From positions 1-30,937 of the forward strand of contig JBEKNT010000020.1 of the NCBI GenBank assembly GCA_049522565.1: 30,937 bases of DNA, given 5' to 3'. A program made the position numbers and the translations under genes. This document shows, in pieces, positions 23,017 to 30,891 of the stretch (position 1 is its first letter; every line of letters starts with the position of its first letter). This DNA is from JASHVB01 sp049522565 (GTDB taxonomy: Bacteria > Pseudomonadota > Alphaproteobacteria > Acetobacterales > Acetobacteraceae). The notes under the pieces are model-generated. The model ran no database searches and was not told where the DNA came from. It was given only the letters and a program-made list of their open reading frames with translations.

Positions 23017-23604
23017 TCACTCATCGCGTAACTCCTTGATAAGGCGTCGTAAAGCGCGCAGGGCGTGAAACCGCGACAGGCCGGTGCGGACCACCACGTC
23101 GGCGCGGCGGCGCTTTTCCGCGTCCGGCATCTGCCGCGCGATGACCGCTGCGATGTCGGCGGCACTCATTTTCCGGCGCAGCCGCACGCGGTGCATCTGC
23201 ACCGCGCGAGGGGCTGATACCACGACGACGCGGTCCACCTTGCGTCCGCCAGTCTCGAATAGCAGTGGGATGTCAAGCACCACCAGGCGGTTGCCGGCCC
23301 GGCGGGCTCGGGCGATGAAGGCGCGTTCCTCCTGGCGGACCATGGGGTGGAGGATCGCCTCCAGCCGGGCCAGCGCCTGCGGCTTGCCGAGTACCGCACG
23401 GCGCAGAGCAGGACGGTCCACCGTGCCGTGCCGGGTAGTGCCGGGGAACGCCGCCTCGATCGCCCGAACGGCACGGCCACCGCGCGCCTGCAGCCGATGG
23501 ACCGAGGCGTCGGCGTCGAACACCGGGACGCGCGCGCGGCGAAACGCGGTCGCCGCGGTGGATTTCCCCATGCCGATGCCGCCGGTCAGGCCGATGATCT
23601 TCAT
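23017..23604 (-). CDS. coaE: Dephospho-CoA kinase
   Basis: This 195-residue enzyme catalyses the last step of coenzyme A synthesis, phosphorylating dephospho-CoA at the 3' position. The P-loop GGIGMGKST lies at residues 8-16. It is followed by VFDADASVHRL, RLEAILHPMVRQEE and the lid and core segment VVLDIPLLFETG, all typical for CoaE. The C-terminal arginine-rich helix (RRRADVVVRTG) matches the family. The start codon overlaps the aroE stop by four bases, so it is translationally coupled to aroE. Length is normal. Confidence 0.95.
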   Translation of the reverse strand: MKIIGLTGGIGMGKSTAATAFRRARVPVFDADASVHRLQARGGRAVRAIEAAFPGTTRHGTVDRPALRRAVLGKPQALARLEAILHPMVRQEERAFIARARRAGNRLVVLDIPLLFETGGRKVDRVVVVSAPRAVQMHRVRLRRKMSAADIAAVIARQMPDAEKRRRADVVVRTGLSRFHALRALRRLIKELRDE

Positions 23605-24440
23605 TCCGGCAGCAGGTCCGCCGCGACGAAGCGGCGCAACGCCGCGTCCACCTGCGGCTCTACGCCGAACCAGGCGCGGAAGCCGGGAACCGCCTGATAC
23701 AGCAGCATTCCGAGGCCCTCCACGGCGCGCAGGCCATGCGCCGTGGCGGCGGCGAGCAGGGGAGTTTCCAGCGGCACGTAAACGACGTCGGCGACGGCCA
23801 GGTCGGGCGCGGCGCGGGACAGGTCGAGTTGCAGCCGCGGATGGTGCTGCATGCCCAGCGAGGTCGTGTTGACCAGCAGCGCGTGGTCGGGGAGCGCGTC
23901 GCTACGGCTTCCCCAGGGGAGGACGCGCAGGTTGGGGAGGTCGCGCGCCAGGGCCTCGGCATGCTCTGGGGTGCGGTTGGCGATAGTGACGCGGATGCCG
24001 GTGTCCAGCAGGGCCGCGGCCACCGCCCGGGCTGCTCCCCCCGCGCCGAGGACCAGCGCGGGGCCCGCGGCCGGATCGACGCCGTGGGCGCGGAGATTGG
24101 CCAGGAAGCCCCAGCCGTCGGTGTTGCTGCCCTCGATTTTGCCGCCGCGAAACACCAGCGTGTTGACCGCGCCGGCGCGTTGCGCGCTGGGGTCCACGCT
24201 GTCGCACAGCGCGAACGCGGAGCGTTTGTGCGGGATGGTGACGTTGGCGCCGGCGAAACCGGCGGCCAGCAGGCCGCGCACGGCGGCAGGAAAGTCTTCC
24301 GGGCGGATCGCCAGGGGCACGTAAGCGCCGTCGATGGCGTGGCGGTCCAGCCAGAAGCCGTGCAGGCGCGGCGAGCGGGAGTGCGCGACGGGCCAGCCGA
24401 TGATGCCGGCGACTCGCGCATGACCGGTGAGGATGGGCAT
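23601..24440 (-). CDS. aroE: Shikimate dehydrogenase (NADP+)
   Basis: The protein has 279 residues from the ATG at 24440. It reduces 3-dehydroshikimate in aromatic amino acid synthesis. The substrate-binding SRSPRLHG is near residues 21-28, K72 follows NVTIPH and is catalytic, and D108 lies in NTDGWGF. The nucleotide loop GAGGAA is at 132-137, and ANRTPEH at about 154-160 suggests preference for NADP. The late GLGMLLYQ motif is also present. The open frame extends upstream to 24800, but the added residues do not resemble the family. The gene heads the operon with coaE and dnaQ. Confidence 0.95.
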   Translation of the reverse strand: MPILTGHARVAGIIGWPVAHSRSPRLHGFWLDRHAIDGAYVPLAIRPEDFPAAVRGLLAAGFAGANVTIPHKRSAFALCDSVDPSAQRAGAVNTLVFRGGKIEGSNTDGWGFLANLRAHGVDPAAGPALVLGAGGAARAVAAALLDTGIRVTIANRTPEHAEALARDLPNLRVLPWGSRSDALPDHALLVNTTSLGMQHHPRLQLDLSRAAPDLAVADVVYVPLETPLLAAATAHGLRAVEGLGMLLYQAVPGFRAWFGVEPQVDAALRRFVAADLLPE

Positions 24441-24878
24441 GGGCGCGACAATCCCTGCGGGACGCGGAAAGATCAACCGGGGGCGAGGGCGTCTTCGACG
24501 CATGGTGGCGGGGAGCGGAGGCGTCGAACCGGTTCGGCTCCGGGGCCAACTCAGCCCACGGCGCGCCCCTTCGTCACGCCGCAGCAGGTCCTTGCCGAAG
24601 CGGAACGCGGTGTCGTCATGGATCGGATCCATTCGCTTATCGTGTGAACGTGACCGCAAACCGGCATAGCGAAGGACTGCTCGAACTGGCACGCGCGCTT
24701 GCCGGCCGGCCACGACACGAAGCGTTGCGCGGCCGGGTCTCCGTAGCAACTGCTTGTGAGAGGTGGCCAGCACGGCGAGTGCAGTGGAGACGAACGCCAT
24801 GACCTCCTCCGCCTCGCCGTCGCGCGGCCGCCATAGCGCGGCGCTGCGGCCGCACCCTCGCGTCCGACGAGGCGCCCG
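24441..24878. other. 438-base region without an assignable gene
   Basis: Between the aroE start and the NHL gene stop, both on the minus strand, I find no protein family. The aroE frame stays open to an ATG at 24800, which has GGAGGAGG two bases before it. The added 120 residues are rich in arginine and lack known motifs. On the plus strand a 50-codon frame from GTG 24650 is equally unsupported. In many alphaproteobacteria maf precedes aroE, but no Maf motif is readable here. Confidence 0.4.
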
Positions 24879-25835
24879 TTATGCGAGCTTCACCAGTTTC
24901 TGCAGGCACCTGACGTCCTGCGAGGGTGGGATCGGAGTGCCGCGGTTCGACATGGCGGTGCGCGACACCTCGCCGACATAAATGTCGCCGCGCGAATCGA
25001 TTGCCACACCGTGCGGCGCGACGAACTGGCTCGGTCGATCACGAGTCGCGTCACCCAGGCGCGCGAGTGGCTTGCCTTCATGCGTCACGATGCTCACGCG
25101 CGGGCCGATACCAGGCACGCGCATGTTGATCGCCAAGCCAGGTCCGCTCTCGCCGATATAGGCCAGTGGATTGCGCCCGCGTGTCATGCACAGTCCGCAC
25201 GGACGATGCATATTGACCCATTGTGCATGGTAAGCGCCTTTGCCGTCGAACACTTGCACGCGGTGGTTCTCACGGTCGGCGACATAGACCCAGCCGTCGG
25301 CATCGCAGCAGATATTGTGCACGATGTTGAATTTTCCCGGGTCGGTGCCCGACTCGCCCCACGAGAACCGCAATTTCCCGTTCGGCGCGTATTTGTGCAC
25401 GCGCGCATTGCCGTAGCCGTCTGCCACGTAGATGTCGCCGTCCGGCGACAGCGCGGTGTGGGTGCAGCGGTTCAGCGGATCGCCGCTCATATAGGACGCC
25501 GGCTCGCCCGGCACGCCGATCTCCAACAGCATCCTGCCTTCCGGAGTCATGCGGCGCACCGTGTGGTCGCCGTCATCGGTGCAATAGATCGTGTCGTCGT
25601 CGGCGATGTGCACACCGTGTGGGCGGCGGAACAGGCCCTCGCCCCATGAGCGCAGGAAATTGCCGGCGCGGTCGAACACCAGCATCGGGTGCTCGGCGCG
25701 AGCGAAAACGTAGACGTTGTCCTTGCTGTCCACCCCGACCGCGGCGACCTCGCCGTAACGCCAGCCGTCCGGCAATGTGCCCCAGTTTTCGATGACCTCG
25801 TAGCGGAACTCACCCTCGCCGACGATGATCGCCAT
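24879..25835 (-). CDS. NHL-repeat beta-propeller protein (peptidyl-amidating-lyase-like)
   Basis: This 318-residue protein contains about six NHL-type blades. Examples are GVDSKDNVYVFARAEHPMLV, DRAGNFLRSWGEGLFRRPHG, CDADGWVYVADRENHRVQVF and APHGVAIDSRGDIYVGEV. The HGVHIADDDTIYCTDDGDHT block and the many histidines resemble the lyase-like six-blade propellers related to peptidyl-alpha-hydroxyglycine lyase, which bind metal. No signal peptide is present. It lies 223 bases after livF on the same strand. The physiological substrate is unknown, and catalytic activity cannot be judged from the sequence. Confidence 0.82.
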   Translation of the reverse strand: MAIIVGEGEFRYEVIENWGTLPDGWRYGEVAAVGVDSKDNVYVFARAEHPMLVFDRAGNFLRSWGEGLFRRPHGVHIADDDTIYCTDDGDHTVRRMTPEGRMLLEIGVPGEPASYMSGDPLNRCTHTALSPDGDIYVADGYGNARVHKYAPNGKLRFSWGESGTDPGKFNIVHNICCDADGWVYVADRENHRVQVFDGKGAYHAQWVNMHRPCGLCMTRGRNPLAYIGESGPGLAINMRVPGIGPRVSIVTHEGKPLARLGDATRDRPSQFVAPHGVAIDSRGDIYVGEVSRTAMSNRGTPIPPSQDVRCLQKLVKLA

Positions 25836-25913
25836 TGCTCCGCTCCCCTGGACGCTTGGGGTGCCATGCTAGGCCGCAGGATCGGCAGATGCCAATCTTG
25901 CCCGTCATTGCTT

Positions 25914-26043
25914 GGTCTGTTGCCTGCCTATCCGGTTGTCGCACACGACCACTACTACTGCTGGTGGAGCGCCGCCCGCTCGACAGATTTGTCACACCAG
26001 ATGCTGCGGCTGTGTGGCACAACCGGATAGGCAAGGTCTGTTG
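25914..26043. repeat. Small inverted-repeat element flanked by 9-base direct repeats
   Basis: GCCTATCCGGTTGT (25926-25939) and ACAACCGGATAGGC (26019-26032) are perfect 14-base inverted repeats. GGTCTGTTG occurs as a direct repeat at 25914-25922 and 26035-26043, three and two bases outside them. The span between the direct repeats is 112 bases and has no open frame. The layout resembles a miniature transposable element with target duplication, or a long hairpin between livF and the NHL gene. Confidence 0.5.
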
Positions 26044-26058
26044 TTGTCCCGCCCTCCT

Positions 26059-26772
26059 CTAACCCGCGACCCCGATCAGCCCTGCCAGCAACCGTGGATC
26101 ATCCAGCAACGCGCGCGAGTTTTCGTCATACACAATCTTGCCGCGATCCATGATCACCGCACGCGCCGAAAACTCCAACGCCAGCCGCGCGTGTTGTTCT
26201 ACCAGGATCATGGCGAGGCCATCCTCAGCGCGCAGCCGCAGCAACGCGTCCAGCAACCGGTCCACCATCACCGGCGCCAGTCCTTCCAGCGGCTCATCCA
26301 GCAGCAGCAACGACGGATTGAGCATCAACGCGCGGCCGACCGCCAACATCTGCTGCTCGCCGCCCGAGAGTTGGTCGCCCATGCTGCGGCGGCGCTCGGC
26401 GAGACGCGGGAACAGCGCATAGACCCGCTCAAGCGTCCAGCCGCCGCCACGAACGGGTCGCGCGGCCACCGTCAGGTTCTCCTCAACGTCCAATGAAGGA
26501 AAAATCTCGCGCTCCTGCGGCACGTAGCCGATGCCGAGCCGGGCTCGGCGGAACGGCCGCATCCCTGCAATGGGTCGTCCGCCGAACGCGATCACCCCCG
26601 CGTGCAACGTGGTGTGGCCAAGCACCGAAGCCAGCAGCGTGGTTTTGCCGACACCGTTGCGGCCCAAGACCGACAGTGTGCCGCCTTCCGCCAGCGCCAG
26701 CGAGACACCGTCAAGCACAACGGTCTCGCCGTAGCCTGCCGAAACGTCGCACAGGGTCAGGCAGTCAGTCAT
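26059..26772 (-). CDS. livF: Branched-chain amino acid-type ABC transporter ATP-binding protein LivF
   Basis: The protein has 237 residues from the ATG at 26772; longer frames overlap livG. The Walker A loop is GRNGVGKT (37-44), the signature LSGGEQ (135-140), Walker B LLLLDEP (155-161) and the switch histidine H194 in VEQH. The Q-loop is in VPQEREIFP, and the NLTVAARP segment after it is typical of LivF. It pairs with LivG at the cytoplasmic face of LivHM to power uptake. Its start overlaps the livG end by eight bases. The solute is not told by this subunit. Confidence 0.93.
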   Translation of the reverse strand: MTDCLTLCDVSAGYGETVVLDGVSLALAEGGTLSVLGRNGVGKTTLLASVLGHTTLHAGVIAFGGRPIAGMRPFRRARLGIGYVPQEREIFPSLDVEENLTVAARPVRGGGWTLERVYALFPRLAERRRSMGDQLSGGEQQMLAVGRALMLNPSLLLLDEPLEGLAPVMVDRLLDALLRLRAEDGLAMILVEQHARLALEFSARAVIMDRGKIVYDENSRALLDDPRLLAGLIGVAG

Positions 26773-27517
26773 GCTGGCGCTCGCCAAGATACACCTCTCG
26801 CACGCGCGCATCGGCCGCGATCTCGGCTTGTGTGCCTTCCATCAGGATGGCGCCCTGCACCAATACGGTAATCCGCTGGGCGAACCGGAACACCAGCTCC
26901 ATGTCATGTTCGATGATGAGCACCGCGACCGACGCCGGCAGTTGCGCGATCACATCGAGGATAATGCGGTTCTCGGCGGAAGGCACGCCGGCGGCCGGCT
27001 CGTCGAGCAACAGCACGCTGGGGTCGAGGCCCAAGGCGATGGCGATTTCGACCAGACGCTGCTTGCCATACGGCAGCTCCTTCACCAGCCGACCGGCGTC
27101 GTCAGCGAGACCCATTCGTTCCAATAGCACGAACGATCGCTCCACAACCGCTCGCTGAGCACCAACCAGACCAAACTTCTGGCCGCCGGTTCCCGCATGC
27201 TCGCTCACCGCGAGGCAGACGTTCTCCAGCACGGACAGGCCCTTGAACAACGTGTTGATCTGGAACGTTCGTCCCAGTCCGCGCCGCACGCGCTCCTCCT
27301 GCCGCAGCGCGGTGATGTCGGCGCCGTTCAACAGGATGCGTCCTGCCGATGGCGACAGCCGGCCGGTGATCAGGTTGACGAACGTGGTCTTGCCGGCGCC
27401 GTTCGGGCCAATCAGTGCGTGGCGTGCACCGGGCTCAAGCTGGAAGTCGATGTTGTTGGCCACGACGAGCGCGCCAAACTGCTTGGCCAGGCCTTTGGTT
27501 TCCAGCGCCGCTGTCAT
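26765..27517 (-). CDS. livG: Branched-chain amino acid-type ABC transporter ATP-binding protein LivG
   Basis: The 250-residue product starts at ATG 27517, overlapping the livM stop by four bases. Walker A is GPNGAGKT (37-44), the signature is a variant LPYGKQ (148-153) as usual in LivG, Walker B VLLLDEP (168-174) and H204 the switch. The RTFQINTLFKGLSVLENV and EHDMELVF segments are also characteristic. The longer open frame to 27979 lies inside livM and is a shadow. It forms the heterodimeric ATPase with LivF. Confidence 0.93.
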   Translation of the reverse strand: MTAALETKGLAKQFGALVVANNIDFQLEPGARHALIGPNGAGKTTFVNLITGRLSPSAGRILLNGADITALRQEERVRRGLGRTFQINTLFKGLSVLENVCLAVSEHAGTGGQKFGLVGAQRAVVERSFVLLERMGLADDAGRLVKELPYGKQRLVEIAIALGLDPSVLLLDEPAAGVPSAENRIILDVIAQLPASVAVLIIEHDMELVFRFAQRITVLVQGAILMEGTQAEIAADARVREVYLGERQHD

Positions 27518-28494
27518 CGGTTCCGTCGGATGACAAGCCGCACCTGGTCGGCCAGACCGAGTACCCCACCGCGCGCGAATAACACGATCAGCACCAGCAA
27601 CAGGCCGATCCAGAAATCCCAGAAGATCGGGTCCATCTCGGCAAGCTGGTCTTGCGCGATCATGTAAAGCGTGGCGCCGACGAATGCGCCGTACAACCGG
27701 CCGGCGCCGCCCAGCACCAGTATGATGACGATCGCGCCGGAACGTTCGAAACTCAGCACCGTCAGCCCGACGAATTGCGTGGTCTGTGTGAGCAATGCAC
27801 CCGCGATCCCGGCGAGCCCGGCGGAGATCGTGTAGACTGTCAGCAGCCGGCGACGGACCGGCGCGCCGATGGCGTGCATGCGCACGACGTTCTCGCGGAT
27901 GCCAACCAGCGAGCGGCCGAACGGCGAATGCACCAGGCGACGCACGAACAGCCACGCCACGAACAGCACGACCAGGCAATACAGGTAGGCGACGCGTCCG
28001 AACAGGTCGAAGCTGAACGCGCCGAGAATCGGGTCGATCGCCACGCCTTGCAGTCCGTCATTGCCGCCGGTGATGAATCCCGCATCATTGGCTGCTGCCG
28101 ACAGCAACGACGCTACCGCCAGCGTCAGCATCAGCAAGGTAAGTCCCTTGGTGCGCAGGATGACCGCGCCGGATACCAGACCGACGGCGGCGGCGGCGAG
28201 CCCGCCGACCAGCAGGCCGGACAACGGTTCTCCGCTGGCATGCACCGAGTAAATGCCGGCGGCATAGGCGCCCACGCCGAAAAACGCCGCATGGCCCAAC
28301 GTGACGATGCCGGCGTAGCCCAGCACCAGGTCGAGCGACAATGCGAACAGGATCATGATGAGTATCTGGCTGCCCAGCGGCAGGTAGTCTTCGAACTCGA
28401 AGTACCCGAGGACGGCCAGCGCCCACGGCAACAGCTCGATCAGCCGCAGACGGTGGGCTCGGATGAAGTGCTCAACCGCCGAGTCGCCCGCCAT
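27514..28494 (-). CDS. livM: Branched-chain amino acid-type ABC transporter permease LivM
   Basis: This 326-residue membrane protein starts with ATG at 28494, directly after the livH stop codon. About nine hydrophobic segments are visible, beginning with IELLPWALAVLGYF and ILIMILFALSLDLVLGYAGI. These are followed by TLGHAAFFGVGAYAAGIY, the LivM-type hallmark of the first transport helices. The VLGGAGRLYGAFVGATLYMI block near the end is the typical cytoplasmic coupling loop region. Together with LivH it forms the translocation pore in the inner membrane. No defect is visible. Confidence 0.92.
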   Translation of the reverse strand: MAGDSAVEHFIRAHRLRLIELLPWALAVLGYFEFEDYLPLGSQILIMILFALSLDLVLGYAGIVTLGHAAFFGVGAYAAGIYSVHASGEPLSGLLVGGLAAAAVGLVSGAVILRTKGLTLLMLTLAVASLLSAAANDAGFITGGNDGLQGVAIDPILGAFSFDLFGRVAYLYCLVVLFVAWLFVRRLVHSPFGRSLVGIRENVVRMHAIGAPVRRRLLTVYTISAGLAGIAGALLTQTTQFVGLTVLSFERSGAIVIILVLGGAGRLYGAFVGATLYMIAQDQLAEMDPIFWDFWIGLLLVLIVLFARGGVLGLADQVRLVIRRNR

Positions 28495-29358
28495 TCACGC
28501 CCGCCCGAACAGGCCGGCCGGCCGCCACAGCAGCAGGCCAATCATCGCGAGATAGATGAAGAACGCGCCGAGTTCGGGCACTAGGTATTTGCACGCGGTA
28601 TCGCCGATCCCGAGCAGCAGCGCGGCAACAAACGGTCCGCGGATCGAGCCGAGCCCGCCGACAGCGACAACCATCAGGAAGTACACCAGGTACTCCATCG
28701 CATAGCCCGGGTATATCGCCAGGATGTCGGCGCCGAGGCCGCCTCCCAATGCTGCCAAGCCGGAACCCAGCGCGAAGCTCAGCGTGAACAGTCGGCGGGT
28801 GTTGATGCCGAGCGATTCCGCCATGCGACGGTTGTCGACCGACGCGCGCAGCCTGGCACCGAAATTGGTGCGCTCGATGCCGAGCCATAACAGGAGAGTC
28901 AGCAGCAGGCTGAACGCGATCAGAAATGAACGATAAGTGGGGAACGTGCGGAAGCCGAGATCGATCTGGCCGCTCAGCACGGCAGGCAAGGCAATTGGTT
29001 GCGGCAACGGTCCCCAGAGCTTGCGCACCACGGCAACGGACATGAACACCAATCCGATGGTGAACAACACCTGCTCTAGTTCGCCGGCGCCGTAGAGCCG
29101 CGCATAGAGCGTGCGTTCGAGCACTACGCTCAGCAACGCCACAAGGATGAACGCGAGCAATAACGCGGCGCCGAACGGAACGCCGTAGCGGTTCATCATT
29201 GTGACGGTAATGTAGCCCCCGGCCATCGCGAACGCACCGTGCGCCAGATTGACGAAGCCCATCAGCCCCATTGTCACGGAGAGGCCGACGGAGATGATGT
29301 ACAGGATCATCGCGTAGGCCAAGCCGAGGAACAGAATACTGACGGTGGCGTCGAGCAT
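28495..29358 (-). CDS. livH: Branched-chain amino acid-type ABC transporter permease LivH
   Basis: This 287-residue membrane protein begins at ATG 29358. Early segments are ILFLGLAYAMILYIISVGLS and VTMGLMGFVNLAHGAFAMAG, where MGFVNLAHG is the hallmark of LivH. Further helices include FGAALLLAFILVALLSVVLE. The EAA-like coupling region is RMAESLGINTRRLFTLSFAL. It ends in a hydrophobic FIYLAMIGLLLWRPAGLF. It lies 193 bases after the binding-protein gene, a region that holds palindromes. It is one of the two pore subunits. Confidence 0.93.
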   Translation of the reverse strand: MLDATVSILFLGLAYAMILYIISVGLSVTMGLMGFVNLAHGAFAMAGGYITVTMMNRYGVPFGAALLLAFILVALLSVVLERTLYARLYGAGELEQVLFTIGLVFMSVAVVRKLWGPLPQPIALPAVLSGQIDLGFRTFPTYRSFLIAFSLLLTLLLWLGIERTNFGARLRASVDNRRMAESLGINTRRLFTLSFALGSGLAALGGGLGADILAIYPGYAMEYLVYFLMVVAVGGLGSIRGPFVAALLLGIGDTACKYLVPELGAFFIYLAMIGLLLWRPAGLFGRA

Positions 29359-29366
29359 TGATTAAC

Positions 29367-29412
29367 CCTTCCCCGCTTCGCGGGAGAGGATGCCGCGAAG
29401 CGGCGGGTAAGG
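29367..29412. repeat. Tandem CCGCTTCGCGG palindromes (REP/BIME-like)
   Basis: CCCGC-TTC-GCGGG (29372-29384) is followed by its reverse-complement type GCCGC-GAA-GCGGC (29392-29404). Outer arms CCTTCCCCGC and GCGGGTAAGG match nine of ten. The element lies between the livH start and the binding-protein gene. It may stabilise or terminate the upstream message. Confidence 0.6.
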
Positions 29413-29477
29413 ATGTAACTCGACGCTACCAACCATGCTTAACCGCCAGAAGAGAAACTACCGTGGGTGCCGTCGCC

Positions 29478-29545
29478 CCTCACCTGCCGCGCTTCACGCC
29501 GCGTCGATCCGCTTCGCGGTTCGGCCCCGCCGAAGGCAGGTGAGG
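29478..29545. repeat. 11-base inverted repeat after the binding-protein gene
   Basis: CCTCACCTGCC (29478-29488) and GGCAGGTGAGG (29535-29545) are perfect inverted repeats. The loop contains another CCGCTTCGCGG. It lies seven bases downstream of the binding-protein stop, as expected of a mRNA-stabilising or attenuating structure which lets the binding protein be made in excess over the membrane subunits. Confidence 0.6.
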
Positions 29546-29551
29546 CCTTCT

Positions 29552-30739
29552 CTATTTCTGGTGATTGAGTTCCTTCCAGGGGTCCTTGACCATCGGGAGG
29601 GTCTCGATCTCTACGTTCGCAAGCTGGCCATTCACCTTCTCGACCCGCCGCAGGTATTCGTTCTGCACGATGTCGCGCGTCTCCGGATCGATGTAGATCG
29701 GTCCACGCGGGCTGTTGTCGTCCTTCCATCCCTTCAGCAGCGCCATCGTCTGGTCCGGGTCGATCTTGCCCTTCTGCTCTTCGATGACATGGAAGATCGC
29801 CGCCATGCCGTCATAGCCGCCGACAACCTCGAAGCTCGGCTCCTGCGTCGGTCCATATTCTGCCTTGTAGGCCTTGACGAAAACCAGGTTGGCCGGTCGC
29901 GTCGCCGCCGCGGAATAGTGGAACATCGTCACTACCCCCAAGGCCACATCGCCCATGTTCTGCAGCTCTTCATCCGTGGTGATGTCGCCCGGACCGATCA
30001 GCTTGATGCCGGCCTGGCCCAGTCCCAGATCGCCGAACGTCTTCATCAGCGCCGTCGCTTCCTTGCCGGCGGGAACGAACGAGAACACCGCATCCGGCTT
30101 GGCGTCCTTGGCCCGTTGCAGAAATGGCACGAAATCCGGGTTGGCCACCGGGATGCGCACCGAGCCGGCCATCTGCCCACCATTGTCGGTAAAGCCCTTG
30201 GTGAACGCCTGTTCGGCATCAATACCCGGGCCGTAATCCGAGACGACCGAATAAGCGGTTTTGATTCCGTGCTTCGCCGCCCATGCGCCGAGCGGGTAGC
30301 TCGACTGCCACAGCGTGAAGGACACGCGCGCAATATACGGCGACTTGGTGGTGATCATCGCCGTGCCGGCATTCATGATGATGAACGGCACCTTGGCCTC
30401 TGTCGCCAGCGGCGCTACCGCCAGCGCATTCGGCGTGAAAATCGCTCCGGCGAGAAGCTGCACGTGGTCTCGGGTGATCAGCTCCTGCGCCAGTCGCTTG
30501 GCGACCTCCGGGTTGGGGCCGGTATCGTCGCGGCGGATCAACTCCAGCTTCACACCCGCCGGCAGGTCCTTCTCATGCTCTTTCATGTAGAGCCGGATGC
30601 CGCGGTCCAATTGCTCGCCCACGCCGGCCATCGGACCGGACGAGGTATTGATGATGCCGACCTTCACGGTCTGGGCGATTGCGCCGGCCGGCGCCGCAGC
30701 CGCCAGCGCGATGGCCGCGGCCAGTCTCCACAGTCTCAT
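29552..30739 (-). CDS. Periplasmic substrate-binding protein of Liv-type ABC transporter
   Basis: The protein has 395 residues from the ATG at 30739, which has GGGAGGG upstream; the extension to 30769 has no good site. A signal peptide spans about residues 1-23 (LWRLAAAIALAAAAPAGAIA) with cleavage after AIA. There is no lipobox, so it is free in the periplasm. Next come the type-I binding-protein marks VKVGIINTSSGPMAGVGEQL, NPEVAKRLAQELI and a hinge region DAVFSFVPAGKEATALMKTF. It is the specificity subunit for LivHMGF. The C-terminal RGPIYIDPETRDIVQNEYLR resembles binding proteins for amides or aromatic acids as much as for amino acids, so the ligand is open. Confidence 0.9.
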   Translation of the reverse strand: MRLWRLAAAIALAAAAPAGAIAQTVKVGIINTSSGPMAGVGEQLDRGIRLYMKEHEKDLPAGVKLELIRRDDTGPNPEVAKRLAQELITRDHVQLLAGAIFTPNALAVAPLATEAKVPFIIMNAGTAMITTKSPYIARVSFTLWQSSYPLGAWAAKHGIKTAYSVVSDYGPGIDAEQAFTKGFTDNGGQMAGSVRIPVANPDFVPFLQRAKDAKPDAVFSFVPAGKEATALMKTFGDLGLGQAGIKLIGPGDITTDEELQNMGDVALGVVTMFHYSAAATRPANLVFVKAYKAEYGPTQEPSFEVVGGYDGMAAIFHVIEEQKGKIDPDQTMALLKGWKDDNSPRGPIYIDPETRDIVQNEYLRRVEKVNGQLANVEIETLPMVKDPWKELNHQK

Positions 30740-30774
30740 GATCGATTGCCCTCCCGATGGACTTCGCACCGAGT

Positions 30775-30795
30775 CCTACCGGGCGTGACGGTAGG
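30775..30795 (-). promoter_or_regulatory. Leader hairpin upstream of binding-protein gene
   Basis: CCTACCG (30775-30781) and CGGTAGG (30789-30795) form a 7-base stem with a 7-base loop, about 35 bases upstream of the binding-protein start. It lies in the expected leader or promoter region. It could be an operator or a stabilising mRNA structure. No clear -35/-10 pair was identified. Confidence 0.4.
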
Positions 30796-30843
30796 CCGGC
30801 ATAAGCGGGCGAGCAACGACCGTGTTGCCGAATCCTGACTCCG

Positions 30844-30891
30844 CCTCCCCAAACCTTGATCCGCTTCGCGGATCAAGTCCTAATGGGGAGG
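30844..30891. repeat. Composite palindrome, CCGCTTCGCGG family
   Basis: An inner stem CTTGATCCGC/GCGGATCAAG with loop TTC (30855-30877) lies inside an outer stem CCTCCCCA/TGGGGAGG (30844-30851, 30884-30891). The inner core is the same as in the palindromes between the binding protein and livH. It stands upstream of the liv genes, near the right window edge. Confidence 0.6.

Noticed and set aside
22598..23020. Minus-strand ORF overlapping dnaQ and the coaE-dnaQ gap
   Set aside because: It is a shadow frame over dnaQ with an unnatural proline/arginine composition.
23601..24800. AroE as a 399-residue protein starting at 24800
   Set aside because: The first 120 residues are arginine-rich and do not match the family; MPILTGHARVAGIIGWPVAH at 24440 is the normal AroE start.
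26765..27979. LivG as a 404-residue protein
   Set aside because: The N-terminal 154 residues are a shadow of livM; the standard LivG start is at 27517.
29435..30838. 467-residue plus-strand ORF opposite the binding-protein gene
   Set aside because: Antisense to a clear periplasmic binding protein; histidine/arginine-rich shadow typical of high-GC DNA.
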